Source: Fibrella rubiginis
GTDB taxonomy: Bacteria; Bacteroidota; Bacteroidia; Cytophagales; Spirosomataceae
Length of the DNA stretch: 64,000 nucleotides
Direction of reading: 5' to 3'
Assembly (NCBI RefSeq): GCF_017353185.1
Contig: NZ_JAFMYV010000013.1
Coordinates: 62,001-126,000, forward strand
The number at the start of each line of letters is the position of its first letter. The first letter of the stretch is position 1. Below the pieces are notes generated by a model, which searched no databases, was not told where the DNA came from, and was given only the letters and a program-made list of their open reading frames with translations. Below are positions 55,922-64,000 of the stretch, piece after piece. A program made the position numbers and the translations under genes.

Positions 55922-56878
55922 ATGATCAGCTTAGTCGTACCGGCGTTTAACGAAGCGGAGACGCTGCCCGTTGTGATCCACCGTCTTATGGCCATAATGG
56001 AACCGCACGGGACTTACGAGATTCTGATCATTGACGATGGCAGTACCGATCAGTCTCGGGTCGTATTGCGGCAACTAACTGCGGCCTATCCGGTCGTCCG
56101 GTTCCTGTCGTTCTCGCGCAACTTCGGTCACCAGATGGCTCTGCGAGCTGGGTATGAACACGCTCGTGGCGAGGCTGTTATCTGTCTCGACGCTGATCTG
56201 CAACACCCGCCCGAATTGATCCCGGCCCTGATTGCAAAATGGCTCGAAGGAGCTGAGATTGTCTACACCGTTCGGCAGTCTGACCCGTCGCTTTCGTGGT
56301 TCAAGCGCACCACCTCAAAAACGTTCTATAGCCTATTGCGTTGGGTTTCAAACCTGCAACTTGAAGATGGAGTAGCAGATTTCCGGCTGCTCGACCGTAA
56401 AATAGTCGATACCATCAATCAGTTTAAGGAGAACGATCTGTTCCTGCGCGGGGCTATCTCGTGGGTTGGTTTCCGACAGTGCCGCATCCTTTATCAGCCA
56501 GCTACCCGCTACGCCGGTCGCTCTGAATACTCGTTCGGCAAGATGTTGAAATTAGCCGCTATGGGCATCACCTCGTTTTCCACCAGGCCGCTCTACCTGT
56601 CCGTCCTGCTCGGCTTTAGCATGTCGGGGTTTGCTGCGTTATTTGGCATGGAGGTGCTGTACGAATACTTTTTTACCAATGCCACCGTCTCCGGCTGGAC
56701 AACGCTGGTCGTGCTGGTATCGCTCATCGGCGGGGCTCAGTTCATTATGATCGGTATCATCGGGGTCTATTTAGGCAAAACGTTCGTTGAGGTGAAGGGC
56801 CGACCAGCCTACATCATAGACGACATGAGTGAGATTGAGGAGGTCGTAGCGAAAACGGCGATTACGGAGCGGATTTAA
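55922..56878 (+). CDS. Family-2 glycosyltransferase (GtrB/DPM1-like)
   Basis: 318 residues. N-terminal GT-A domain: ISLVVPAFNEAETLPVVI, IIDDGSTDQS and LDADLQHPPELI. The C-terminal third has two membrane helices (about 232-252 and 264-290). This is the GtrB/YfdH layout, which transfers sugar to a polyprenyl phosphate in the membrane. Likely role: envelope glycan or glycolipid synthesis. Confidence 0.9.
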   Translation: MISLVVPAFNEAETLPVVIHRLMAIMEPHGTYEILIIDDGSTDQSRVVLRQLTAAYPVVRFLSFSRNFGHQMALRAGYEHARGEAVICLDADLQHPPELIPALIAKWLEGAEIVYTVRQSDPSLSWFKRTTSKTFYSLLRWVSNLQLEDGVADFRLLDRKIVDTINQFKENDLFLRGAISWVGFRQCRILYQPATRYAGRSEYSFGKMLKLAAMGITSFSTRPLYLSVLLGFSMSGFAALFGMEVLYEYFFTNATVSGWTTLVVLVSLIGGAQFIMIGIIGVYLGKTFVEVKGRPAYIIDDMSEIEEVVAKTAITERI

Positions 56879-57032
56879 AATAAGATGGTAAGTCAATGTC
56901 GGTGGTACTTGACGCGAACGGTATGGCAACGGAAACAGAAACAAGTATCGCCTTAAGATGCGGCTATAAATTTTGAAGCAGCAGGCAACGGTACGAGAGA
57001 GAAATGGCGTATTCCGCTTAAACGCTATCTGT

Positions 57033-57479
57033 ATGTCACAAGTAAGCAAGACCGACGCACTGAGCCGTCATGATTTTCTTCGCCAATTAGGTTTTCAGGG
57101 GGCAGCCCTGATGGCTGTTTACTGCGCCGGACAGTCACTCACTTCGTGTAGTGCGGGTGCCAACGTAACCCCCACACCGCTAAACAGTCCGGTGACTGTT
57201 GATCTAACCAGTGCGTCCAATGCCGCCCTTAAGAACGTCGGCGGGTATGTTATCACCAACAACATTGTGGTAGCTAACACGACGCAGGGGTACGTAGCGG
57301 CTACGGTCGTGTGCAGCCATGAGGGTCAGCGGCAGGTTCAATTGCAAAATAATGAATTCTACTGCACAGCTCATGGTGCCCGCTTCGACCTATCGGGCAA
57401 AGGTCTCAACGCCAATGGGAGCCGGGGCCTGACGGTCTATAAAGTTACTCAATCCGGTAACGTTCTAACAATTTCCTGA
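57033..57479 (+). CDS. Rieske-type iron-sulfur lipoprotein
   Basis: 148 residues from ATG at 57033. The N-terminus has SRHDFLRQLG, like a Tat signal with one Arg replaced by His. Cys39 follows in SLTSC, a lipobox-like site. The Rieske ligands are C94, H96, C111 and H114 (VVCSHEG and YCTAHGARFD). Likely role: electron transfer at the membrane. Followed by a terminator, then a helical His-rich membrane protein. Confidence 0.85.
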   Translation: MSQVSKTDALSRHDFLRQLGFQGAALMAVYCAGQSLTSCSAGANVTPTPLNSPVTVDLTSASNAALKNVGGYVITNNIVVANTTQGYVAATVVCSHEGQRQVQLQNNEFYCTAHGARFDLSGKGLNANGSRGLTVYKVTQSGNVLTIS

Positions 57480-57485
57480 TGAATG

Positions 57486-57518
57486 GCATCGCCCGTCTGT
57501 GGTCGGGCGATGCGTTTT
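57486..57518 (+). terminator. Terminator after the Rieske gene
   Basis: A perfect 10-bp stem (57486-57495 with 57504-57513), 8-nt loop, then GTTTT. Confidence 0.8.
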
Positions 57519-57543
57519 GCGCTTTTACCTATCCAATTGATTT

Positions 57544-58221
57544 ATGCGCATCTTTTTCACATTACTACTGATCGGGTGTTTTGCACTGATCCGAAGCTAC
57601 GCCCAAACTGCACCGGTGGCTATTCCAGCCGACACGGCTGCGCCCGTCACGGCGACGAACAATCTGCTCGCTGACTTGGTCGATAGCACCGAACAACAGC
57701 CATTGCTACCGCATAAAATGATTTTTACGCAACGGGTGTTTTGGGGGCCAAAAGGGTTACTACGTGTTACTGATCTGGCTCCACTCACGGCAGAAGGCCG
57801 GGCTAAAGAGTTGAAAATCCGGCGTACCATGTTGGTCGGTCATCAGGTGATGGGCTTCGTGACGCTGGCCGGTTTTGTGGCACAGGGCATTGTTGGGGCC
57901 AAGCTGTACAATGCGACCGGCGATCAATACAGCCGATTGCTCAACGTACATAGTGCCTTGGCAACGGGAGTTAACGTTACATATACGACTACTGCCCTTC
58001 TGTCTCTAACCGCTCCTCCCAAAATGCTTGATGAACGGCGGGGGTTAAGTTCGATCAAGTTACATAAATACCTGGCAATGGTTCACATCGCCGGTATGAT
58101 AGCGACGAATGTACTGGCCGGTTCGCTCCAACAGCATCCTGAACTGAAGCCCTATCATCGGGCAGCGGCCTACACGACGTTCGGGGCTTTCGCGCTGTCA
58201 ATCATCGCCATTAAAATCTGA
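57544..58221 (+). CDS. Membrane protein with cytochrome-b561-like histidines
   Basis: 225 residues. Signal ends near SYAQ; four membrane helices at about 97-118, 132-155, 174-193 and 207-224. Histidines at 100, 136, 174, 181, 198 and 205 are placed near helix ends, as in b561-type haem proteins. It precedes YceI by 9 nt and follows the Rieske gene by 64 nt, so a quinol or haem redox role is plausible. Family not confirmed. Confidence 0.55.
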   Translation: MRIFFTLLLIGCFALIRSYAQTAPVAIPADTAAPVTATNNLLADLVDSTEQQPLLPHKMIFTQRVFWGPKGLLRVTDLAPLTAEGRAKELKIRRTMLVGHQVMGFVTLAGFVAQGIVGAKLYNATGDQYSRLLNVHSALATGVNVTYTTTALLSLTAPPKMLDERRGLSSIKLHKYLAMVHIAGMIATNVLAGSLQQHPELKPYHRAAAYTTFGAFALSIIAIKI

Positions 58222-58230
58222 CGCTCACGT

Positions 58231-58806
58231 ATGAATCGCTCAAGTTTTGCTCCCTTGCTTGGTGTCGGAATACTGTTTCTGCTGGCCTTTACTGCACCAA
58301 TGACGTCGCGCAAACTCATTGCTGACAAAGCCAAATCCGTCATGACCTACACGATGCGCCATCCCATGCATACCTGGGATGGCGTAAGCCACGACGTGCA
58401 AAGTGCAGTGGTTTATAACGACGCGACAGACCGCATCGAGGCCGTAGCTGTCGCGGCAAAGATTGCCTCCTTCGACAGCCAAAATGCGAACCGGGATTCG
58501 CACACCATTGAGATTGTAGAAGGCATCAAGTACCCCCGTGTTACGTTTACCAGTACGCGTATCGATCAGGCGGGCGATAAGCTCAGTATCCGGGGTAATC
58601 TTTTCTTTCACGGCGTGACTAAGCTAATCATAATAGACGGCATCCGGGCTGACAAAGGCGATTGGTTAGTGGTTACCGGCGAGTTTTCGATTAAGATGAG
58701 CGATAATAACGTAGAAAGACCGTCGCTGATGATGGTGCTAACGGAGGAATCGTTCATGATCAAATTCTCGTTAGCTTACAACAAGGCGGCCCTGCAAAAT
58801 CAATAA
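58231..58806 (+). CDS. YceI-family protein
   Basis: 191 residues with a signal-like N-terminus. SVMTYTMRHPMHTWDGVSHD, EIVEGIKYPRVTFTSTRI and RGNLFFHGVTKLI are the YceI pattern, a lipocalin-like fold that binds isoprenoid lipids. It may accompany the redox pair before it. Confidence 0.82.
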   Translation: MNRSSFAPLLGVGILFLLAFTAPMTSRKLIADKAKSVMTYTMRHPMHTWDGVSHDVQSAVVYNDATDRIEAVAVAAKIASFDSQNANRDSHTIEIVEGIKYPRVTFTSTRIDQAGDKLSIRGNLFFHGVTKLIIIDGIRADKGDWLVVTGEFSIKMSDNNVERPSLMMVLTEESFMIKFSLAYNKAALQNQ

Positions 58807-58954
58807 TTATGTATCAGTAATGCAACTGATAGTTAGTGCGTTATAACGAACAGTTTTAGTATAGCATTAGATTATTTCTAAATTAGAGAAATACGAGACA
58901 GATGGGAAACTTTGTCTCTCTAGGATCGTTAGTCCTGTAACATAGTAGAGAATC

Positions 58955-59341
58955 ATGAAATCGATTGTTGCATTTGTGTTGGCGTGCTGGATGCTGGGAG
59001 GCAGTTTACTACCCGGCTTTGGCATTGACCAGTCGGCCCACTGGGGCGATCTGGTGCAACACTACCAGCAACACCGAAAAGCCGACGCTACCCTGTCGTT
59101 CGCTAATTTTCTGAAGATGCATTACGGGGCCGATTCTGAACACCAGAAACACCCCAGCCACAGTCACCACAATCTACCGTCAAGCGGTCATTCGGTGCCT
59201 GTTTACGCGCCAACTACGCTGCGTCTGGCTGCCCCCAATCTGATGCAGGTTCTGATGCCCTCCACTGCGGTGTTCTTCCGTAAGGCAGACCTGTACTCGT
59301 TCCTCGCGGTTTTCGCGTTGATTAATCCCCCCCGACGGTAG
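58955..59341 (+). CDS. Small secreted His-rich protein
   Basis: 128 residues. The mature part has HWGDLVQHYQQH and a His-dense stretch HQKHPSHSHHN, then a hydrophobic C-terminus (about 108-124). Similar proteins lie near metal or redox genes in Bacteroidetes. It could bind copper or iron (inference). Followed by a structured noncoding stretch. Confidence 0.55.
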   Translation: MKSIVAFVLACWMLGGSLLPGFGIDQSAHWGDLVQHYQQHRKADATLSFANFLKMHYGADSEHQKHPSHSHHNLPSSGHSVPVYAPTTLRLAAPNLMQVLMPSTAVFFRKADLYSFLAVFALINPPRR

Positions 59342-59356
59342 TCTCCTGCCGCCCCT

Positions 59357-59581
59357 GGCCTACGTGCGTCCTCACGATTTTAACGTGAGCACACATCCTC
59401 GTAGGCCCCACTTTCAATCGGTGTACTGGTTTGCCATTAAAACAGCGATTTAGCTGAGGATTCATCCTGCGCTTTGTTCCGTCGTGCTACGTTCGTTAGC
59501 ACCCAATGGGCTATACCAGTCTGTATCGTTGCGGCTTTTGCCCCGGCAACGAAACGCACCCACGTAGGCTTTTGAGCCTAC
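59357..59581 (+). ncRNA. Candidate structured leader RNA between His-rich and DUF2231-like genes
   Basis: Several inverted repeats occur in 225 nt. GGCCTACG (59357-59364) pairs with CGTAGGCC (59400-59407) and encloses CTCACG/CGTGAG (59371-59376, 59384-59389). Then GTGCTA/TAGCAC (59484-59489, 59497-59502), CGTTGC/GCAACG (59527-59532, 59546-59551) and GTAGGCT/AGCCTAC (59564-59570, 59575-59581). No T run follows, and no coding frame is supported. May be a regulatory leader or riboswitch-like element (inference). Confidence 0.4.
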
Positions 59582-59618
59582 CCCCTGCTGTACAACCAAT
59601 TCAATCCTACAATTATTT

Positions 59619-60086
59619 ATGACAATCAATGGAGCACACTGGCACCTGCTGGTGAATCATTTACCCATTATTGGTGGCCTGATGGCTACCCTCGTGCTGG
59701 GCTACGGGCTGTTTCGACGTAACGAAATGGTGATCAAGCTCGGATTTGGCCTCTTCGTGTTGATGAGCATTGCTACGGCCATCACGAACCAAACCGGTGA
59801 AAGTGCCGAGCATTATCTGGAGTCCATCAACGCGCTCGACAAACAGCGTTTGCATGCTCATGAACAGGCGGCTGACTGGGCCAACATTGGCATGTACCTG
59901 ACGGGTGGACTGTCACTACTGGCTTTAGTCTGGCAACGGGCCAAACAACTGGCCTGGTTACCAGCCCTCATCTTCCTGACGTCGCTTGTCACCTTCGGCC
60001 TGATGGCTAATGTAGGCCGTTTAGGTGGGCTGATTATGCACCAGGAACTACGTACCGAACAATCGGTCACCCCGGCTACGCGGTAG
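59619..60086 (+). CDS. DUF2231-like membrane protein
   Basis: 155 residues, about four membrane helices. HWHLLVNHLPIIGGLMATLV and ITNQTGESAEHYLESI, HEQAADWANIGMYL are the DUF2231-type features, with several membrane-facing histidines that could bind haem or metal. It follows the structured stretch and precedes the exported Dps gene by 74 nt. Confidence 0.7.
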   Translation: MTINGAHWHLLVNHLPIIGGLMATLVLGYGLFRRNEMVIKLGFGLFVLMSIATAITNQTGESAEHYLESINALDKQRLHAHEQAADWANIGMYLTGGLSLLALVWQRAKQLAWLPALIFLTSLVTFGLMANVGRLGGLIMHQELRTEQSVTPATR

Positions 60087-60160
60087 CCCCATCCTTGCGA
60101 GTACCGAGTACCTTTTTATAAACAGTTCAAGTTCAGTTTCATTTTTCAACACTCAATTTT

Positions 60161-60832
60161 ATGAAAATTCAGTCAAGCGTTGAGACGCGTAAAACACTGA
60201 AAATGTGTGTCGCCGGTGGCCTGTGTGCTCTGGCTCTGATGGCCCAGCCCGTGCTGGCTCAAAACCGCCGGGCGGGCGATACCAATCAACCCCGCGCCGG
60301 GGCGACAACCGAGCCGGGTACACCGTCAGGCTCACAGTTGGGCAACTACCGCAATGAGCGGGCCGATGCCTGGATTCCGCTGGAGCAGGAAAAGCGACAG
60401 GCCATCAACGCCGATTTGCAGGCAACGGTAGTAGAGTTGTTGGAGCTTTTTCACGATGCCAAGCAGTCGCATTGGAACCTGCGCGGGCCGCTGTATTTGC
60501 CCCTGCACGAACAGCTACAGGAGTACGCCGACACGTACCGCAAGTACGCCGACCTGCTTGCTGAACGCCAATTGCAGATTGGCATCCCCACAGATGGCCG
60601 CACGAGTACCATTGTTGAAACGGCCAACTTGCCCAAGTTTCCGGCTGGTTTCCTATCGGACCGACAGGTGCTCGACATCATGACCGAGCGCATTTTCACC
60701 ATTGCCAAACGGGTACGTTCACGCGTGGAGAGCACGGCTAAAAATGGCGACGAAGTAACGTCGAACAAGTTTCAGGACTTGAGTTACGAGTTGGACAAGC
60801 AGGTCTGGCAGTTCCGTGTCCACATGCAGTAG
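60161..60832 (+). CDS. Dps-family ferritin-like protein with signal peptide
   Basis: 223 residues. Residues 1-33 form a signal peptide (CVAGGLCALALMAQPVLAQ). A Gly/Pro/Thr-rich linker to 58 precedes the Dps fold. Ferroxidase residues are H104, H116, D131 and E135 (SHWNLRGPLYLPLHEQL, KYADLLAER). A normal Dps is cytoplasmic, so this copy should oxidise iron or protect from peroxide in the periplasm or outside. The second copy follows 84 nt later without a signal. Confidence 0.85.
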   Translation: MKIQSSVETRKTLKMCVAGGLCALALMAQPVLAQNRRAGDTNQPRAGATTEPGTPSGSQLGNYRNERADAWIPLEQEKRQAINADLQATVVELLELFHDAKQSHWNLRGPLYLPLHEQLQEYADTYRKYADLLAERQLQIGIPTDGRTSTIVETANLPKFPAGFLSDRQVLDIMTERIFTIAKRVRSRVESTAKNGDEVTSNKFQDLSYELDKQVWQFRVHMQ

Positions 60833-60916
60833 CAGGGATTGGTGGGTCGAGTTGGTTTGCACTAACTCGCCCTGCTTAAACAATTCATTTTCACAGAACT
60901 ACACGCAAAATAAATC

Positions 60917-61462
60917 ATGGAAAACCAACAGAAAACGCTGGCGCAACAGGCCCCGGCTCAACTCGGGAATTACCGCAATGAGAAAGCGGACAAGTGGGTA
61001 CCTTTCGAGGCTGATAAAGCCGAGCGAAAAGAGATGGTCACCGGCCTGCTTCAGGCGACGGTAGTAGAACTGCTTGAACTCTACCACAGCACGAAACAAA
61101 GTCACTGGAATCTGCGGGGGCCGCTCTACTTCCCCTTGCACGAAAATTTGGACGAGTACGCAACGATTCAACTCGAATTTACTGATCGGATTGCTGAACG
61201 GGCCTTGCACATCGGAGCGCCCATCGACGGACGTACCGGCGTGATAGCTCAAACCGCAAACTTGGGCGAATTCCCAGCCGGTTACCTGGCCGACCATCAC
61301 GTACTTGAGCTAATGACGGAGCGGATTTATAAGGTGGCAACGCGGGTCCGTCAACGAATCGAGCAGCTTAGTCAGGTCGATGAAACGACTTCAAACCTGC
61401 TTCAGGAACTCAGCTACGCCCTCGATAAGCAGGTGTGGCAGTTACGAGTACACATGCAATAA
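60917..61462 (+). CDS. dps: Dps-family ferritin-like protein, cytoplasmic
   Basis: 181 residues. Same core as the previous gene: QLGNYRNEKADKWVPF, SHWNLRGPLYFPLHENL and FTDRIAER give H63, H75, D90 and E94. No signal peptide, so it acts in the cytoplasm, storing iron and protecting DNA. Probably a duplication partner of the exported copy. Next gene is the catalase. Confidence 0.9.
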   Translation: MENQQKTLAQQAPAQLGNYRNEKADKWVPFEADKAERKEMVTGLLQATVVELLELYHSTKQSHWNLRGPLYFPLHENLDEYATIQLEFTDRIAERALHIGAPIDGRTGVIAQTANLGEFPAGYLADHHVLELMTERIYKVATRVRQRIEQLSQVDETTSNLLQELSYALDKQVWQLRVHMQ

Positions 61463-61525
61463 ATTTCGGTGGGTGGAGGCACATGCCCCCACCCAACCAA
61501 TTTCCTTTTCAATCAACGATTCATC

Positions 61526-63724
61526 ATGGAAACGACCCAACAATCAGAGCATCAGCTTCATTCCGCAACAAATGGTCAGTCAACTCCTGAGCCAGCGGTT
61601 ACCATACCAGCGGAACACCCGCTAAAAACGTCGAATCACGAACCGCTGACTACTAACGTAGGCCAGCCCATTGCCACCGACCAAAATTCGCTTCGGGCTG
61701 GCGAACGCGGTCCGACCCTGCTCGAAGACTACGTATTGCGCGAGAAACTTCAGCACTTCGACCACGAGCGGATACCCGAACGGATCGTTCATGCGCGCGG
61801 GGCGGCTGCCCACGGTTTCTTCCAGCTTTACGATTCGCTGGAAGACCTGACTACGGCCAAAGTGCTGACCGATACATCCGCACAGACACCGGTATTTGTC
61901 CGATTTTCGACCGTTGCCGGATCAAGGGGATCAGCAGACACTGCCCGCGACGTGCGTGGTTTCGCCGTAAAAATGTACACGACAGAAGGAAACTGGGACA
62001 TTGTGGGTAACAACATACCAGTGTTCTTTATTCAGGACGCCATTAAATTTCCTGACCTGATTCACGCGGCCAAACCAGAACCGGATCGCGAGATTCCGCA
62101 AGCGGCAACGGCGCATGATACATTCTGGGATTTCATCTCGCTAACGCCCGAATCCATGCACATGGTGATGTGGATCATGAGCGACCGGACGCTTCCCCGT
62201 AGCTTCGGGATGATGGAAGGGTTCGGCGTTCACACGTTCCGCTTAGTTAACGCCAAGGGGGAATCCACGTTTGTCAAATTTCACTGGAAACCGCTGCTGG
62301 GTGTGCATTCGCTGGTCTGGGATGAAGCGCAACAAATTGCGGGTAAAGATGCCGACTTTCACCGGCGAAGCATGTGGGACTCCATCAAAGCGGGCAATTT
62401 CCTGGAATGGGAACTGGGCATTCAAACCCTGCCCGAAGCCGACGAGCAGAAATACGATTTCGACATTCTGGATGCCACCAAGCTGTGGCCCGAAGAGTTA
62501 TTGCCGGTTCGGCGGGTGGGCAAAATGACGCTCAACCGCAATCCGGATAACTACTTTGCCGAAACCGAGCAGGTCGCCTTCAATACCACCAACGTGGTGC
62601 CGGGCATCGACTTCAGCAATGACCCATTGCTACAGGGCCGTAACTTCTCCTATCTGGATACGCAACTGAGTCGGCTCGGTAGCCCCAATTTTACCGAGTT
62701 GCCCATCAACCGCCCAAGATGCCCGGTCTCCAATAATCAGCGTGATGCCCAGATGCGGCATACAATTGATAAAGGCCGCGTCTCCTACGCCCCGGCCTCG
62801 CTCGACGGGCATTCGCCCGATGAAGTTACCCCAGCGCGGGGCGGGTTTGTTAGTTATCCCGCGTCGGTCAATGGCCCCAAAGTGCGGGCGCGCAGTCAAT
62901 CGTTTGATGACCATTACGGGCAGGCAAAGTTGTTTTGGAACAGCATGAGCGGTTCCGAAAAGGAACACATCGTCAAGGCTCTACAATTTGAGCTGAGTAT
63001 GGTTGAAACCCGCACGGTCCGGCAACGAATGCTGAAACACCTGCTCCAGATCAATCACGTGCTGGCGGAACAAGTCGCATCAGCCCTAGGTGAACTGGTT
63101 GCGGATGGACACAATCCGGCTCAATCACGGGGTACCGCTGACTCAATAGCTGGGGTGCATCTGCTAGCGGGTGCAACATCAGAAACAACGGCATCGGGTG
63201 GCGTTCAACAATCGAAAGCACTGAGTATGCAAGATCAGCCGACCAGTGCCAAAGGGCGTAAGGTAGCCATTTTGGTAGCGAACGATGTCGATAGCTGGCA
63301 GGTAGCCACGCTACAGGAAGCGCTACAACGGGCTGGGTCGAAAAGTGATCTGGTAGGTCTGCACATAGGCAGAATTCAGGGACACGGGGGTACACTGGAG
63401 GTTACCAAAACCTTGGCTAATAGTAGTTCTGTCCTCTACGACGCGGTGTTTGTTGTGGGCGGTCCGGGCGCAGCAGCTCTACAGCACAAGGGTGATGCCC
63501 ACGTTTTTGTGGCGCAGGCTTACAAGCATGGTAAACCCGTCGCTGCTACAGGTGAGGGGGTAGACCTGCTAACGGCTGCGCTGCCAACGGAAGCCTTTCA
63601 TCACAAGCTGGGGGTCATCGCTGAGCAACACGCGGCCCATCAGCAGCAGGCCATAAAACAGTTTGTGGATATCGTAGGCACTCGGCACTGGAATCGCCCT
63701 GACTTAGAACACGTAGCTGCCTAA
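61526..63724 (+). CDS. katE: Large-subunit catalase (clade 2, KatE-like)
   Basis: 732 residues from ATG at 61526; an earlier Met at 61469 is unlikely. The N-terminal 50 residues are disordered. RIPERIVHARGAAAHGFF holds the distal His; FSTVAGSRGSADTARDVRGFA follows with the conserved Asn region; RNFSYLDTQL contains the haem-ligand Tyr. The C-terminal 190 residues form a flavodoxin/class I GAT-like domain (KGRKVAILVANDVDSWQ, FVVGGPGAAAL). This is the large, haem-d-type clade-2 class. It removes hydrogen peroxide. Confidence 0.95.
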   Translation: METTQQSEHQLHSATNGQSTPEPAVTIPAEHPLKTSNHEPLTTNVGQPIATDQNSLRAGERGPTLLEDYVLREKLQHFDHERIPERIVHARGAAAHGFFQLYDSLEDLTTAKVLTDTSAQTPVFVRFSTVAGSRGSADTARDVRGFAVKMYTTEGNWDIVGNNIPVFFIQDAIKFPDLIHAAKPEPDREIPQAATAHDTFWDFISLTPESMHMVMWIMSDRTLPRSFGMMEGFGVHTFRLVNAKGESTFVKFHWKPLLGVHSLVWDEAQQIAGKDADFHRRSMWDSIKAGNFLEWELGIQTLPEADEQKYDFDILDATKLWPEELLPVRRVGKMTLNRNPDNYFAETEQVAFNTTNVVPGIDFSNDPLLQGRNFSYLDTQLSRLGSPNFTELPINRPRCPVSNNQRDAQMRHTIDKGRVSYAPASLDGHSPDEVTPARGGFVSYPASVNGPKVRARSQSFDDHYGQAKLFWNSMSGSEKEHIVKALQFELSMVETRTVRQRMLKHLLQINHVLAEQVASALGELVADGHNPAQSRGTADSIAGVHLLAGATSETTASGGVQQSKALSMQDQPTSAKGRKVAILVANDVDSWQVATLQEALQRAGSKSDLVGLHIGRIQGHGGTLEVTKTLANSSSVLYDAVFVVGGPGAAALQHKGDAHVFVAQAYKHGKPVAATGEGVDLLTAALPTEAFHHKLGVIAEQHAAHQQQAIKQFVDIVGTRHWNRPDLEHVAA

Positions 63725-63734
63725 TAAACTATTT

Positions 63735-63785
63735 GGCGGGGCAAATTCGCAAATCCCACATTTAGGGACTTTGCCCCGCCTTTTT
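63735..63785 (+). terminator. Terminator of the catalase gene
   Basis: An 11-bp perfect stem (63735-63745 with 63770-63780), loop of 24 nt, followed by TTTTT at 63781-63785. Confidence 0.82.
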
Positions 63786-63825
63786 CAACGCCAGTTGTAC
63801 ATAGCCATTTTGCTTTTTATACCTG

Positions 63826-64000
63826 ATGCTAAACGCCATTATCAATTTTTCCATCCGCAATAAGCTAATTATTGGCTTGTTCACGCTGGCCCTAATCGGT
63901 TGGGGCGTTTGGTCAGTAACGCAGTTACCGATTGACGCTGTGCCGGACATCACCAACAATCAGGTGCAGGTCATCACCCAAAGTCCCTCACTGGCTGCCG
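63826..64000 (+). CDS. Start of a second CusA/CzcA-type RND pump (5' part only)
   Basis: 58 codons are visible before the window ends. The N-terminus FSIRNKLIIGLFTLALIGW and AVPDITNNQVQVITQSP match the start of the pump at 15936 at 44 of 58 positions. Nucleotide similarity is also high around ATCAC-AACAATCAGGTGCAG. It is the same family; fusion to an outer membrane factor cannot be seen. Confidence 0.88.
   Translation, partial: MLNAIINFSIRNKLIIGLFTLALIGWGVWSVTQLPIDAVPDITNNQVQVITQSPSLAA

Noticed and set aside
58839..58848. Palindrome CGTTATAACG between YceI and the His-rich protein
   Set aside because: Short, AT-rich and single; no second site or regulator.
1..64000. Search for tRNA, rRNA, transposases and integrases
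   Set aside because: None recognised by eye; a short or divergent RNA gene could still be missed.

Overview
The window looks like part of a large plasmid or integrated conjugative element from a Bacteroidota bacterium of the order Cytophagales, most likely Spirosoma or a close relative (inference). Supporting signs are a Bacteroidetes-type tra cluster (DUF4134, DUF4133, TraG, J, K, M, N and O homologues), a ParA plus ribbon-helix-helix pair, TonB-dependent receptors with carboxypeptidase-like N-terminal domains, DUF4249, DUF5686 and DUF2147 proteins, no clear Shine-Dalgarno sequences, and a few TTG...TAnnTTTG-like promoters. I saw no rRNA, tRNA, transposase, integrase, CRISPR array, relaxase or replication initiator.

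Layout. 1-2341 (minus): the N-terminal 780 residues of a caspase-like protease fused to a Ski2/Hel308-like helicase, cut off by the window edge; this is the most novel-looking gene. 2451-3446 (minus): a ribbon-helix-helix protein and ParA behind a cluster of AACTA repeats that may be the operator or partition site. 3508-4119: a lipoprotein gene. 4378-15419 (plus): a tightly packed conjugation operon encoding pilin-like DUF4134 proteins, the VirB4-type ATPase, and VirB5-, VirB6-, VirB8-, VirB10- and VirB9-like parts plus a TraO-like outer membrane protein.

15506-25814 (plus): a metal-efflux island with a small Cys/His-rich protein, a CusA/CzcA pump fused to an outer-membrane-channel domain, its adaptor, a ZIP-like transporter, a DUF1345 protein, a NiCoT-like membrane protein and a Zn/Cd-type P1B ATPase. 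25903-32069 (minus): a second RND tripartite pump with its own adaptor and outer membrane factor, followed by a COG4705-like membrane protein. 32502-34447 (plus): a lysine-rich secreted protein, a MurG-like glycosyltransferase and an SMR-type membrane protein. 34494-42724 (minus): a TSUP permease, PAP2 phosphatase, repeat protein, second PAP2, DUF4249 lipoprotein, TonB-dependent receptor, an ACP-like protein without the usual serine, and a glycine-rich membrane protein.

42883-45882 (plus): an ECF sigma factor, a membrane-anchored protein with an apparent beta-barrel end, and a phosphatase. 46097-56878 (plus): a TonB-type receptor, fatty acid hydroxylase-like enzyme, DUF5686 and DUF2147 proteins, a PepSY-like repeat protein, a lipoprotein, an S41 protease and a GtrB-like glycosyltransferase. 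57033-58806: a possible redox module of Rieske lipoprotein, four-helix His-rich membrane protein and YceI. 58955-63724: a His-rich secreted protein, a structured noncoding stretch, a DUF2231-like membrane protein, an exported Dps, a cytosolic Dps and a large-subunit catalase. 63826 onward: the start of a second CusA/CzcA pump.

Overall this reads as a mobile backbone (partition, conjugation and perhaps immunity) carrying heavy-metal efflux, envelope remodelling and peroxide or iron stress cargo. Assignments rest on motif recognition only; no database search was possible.
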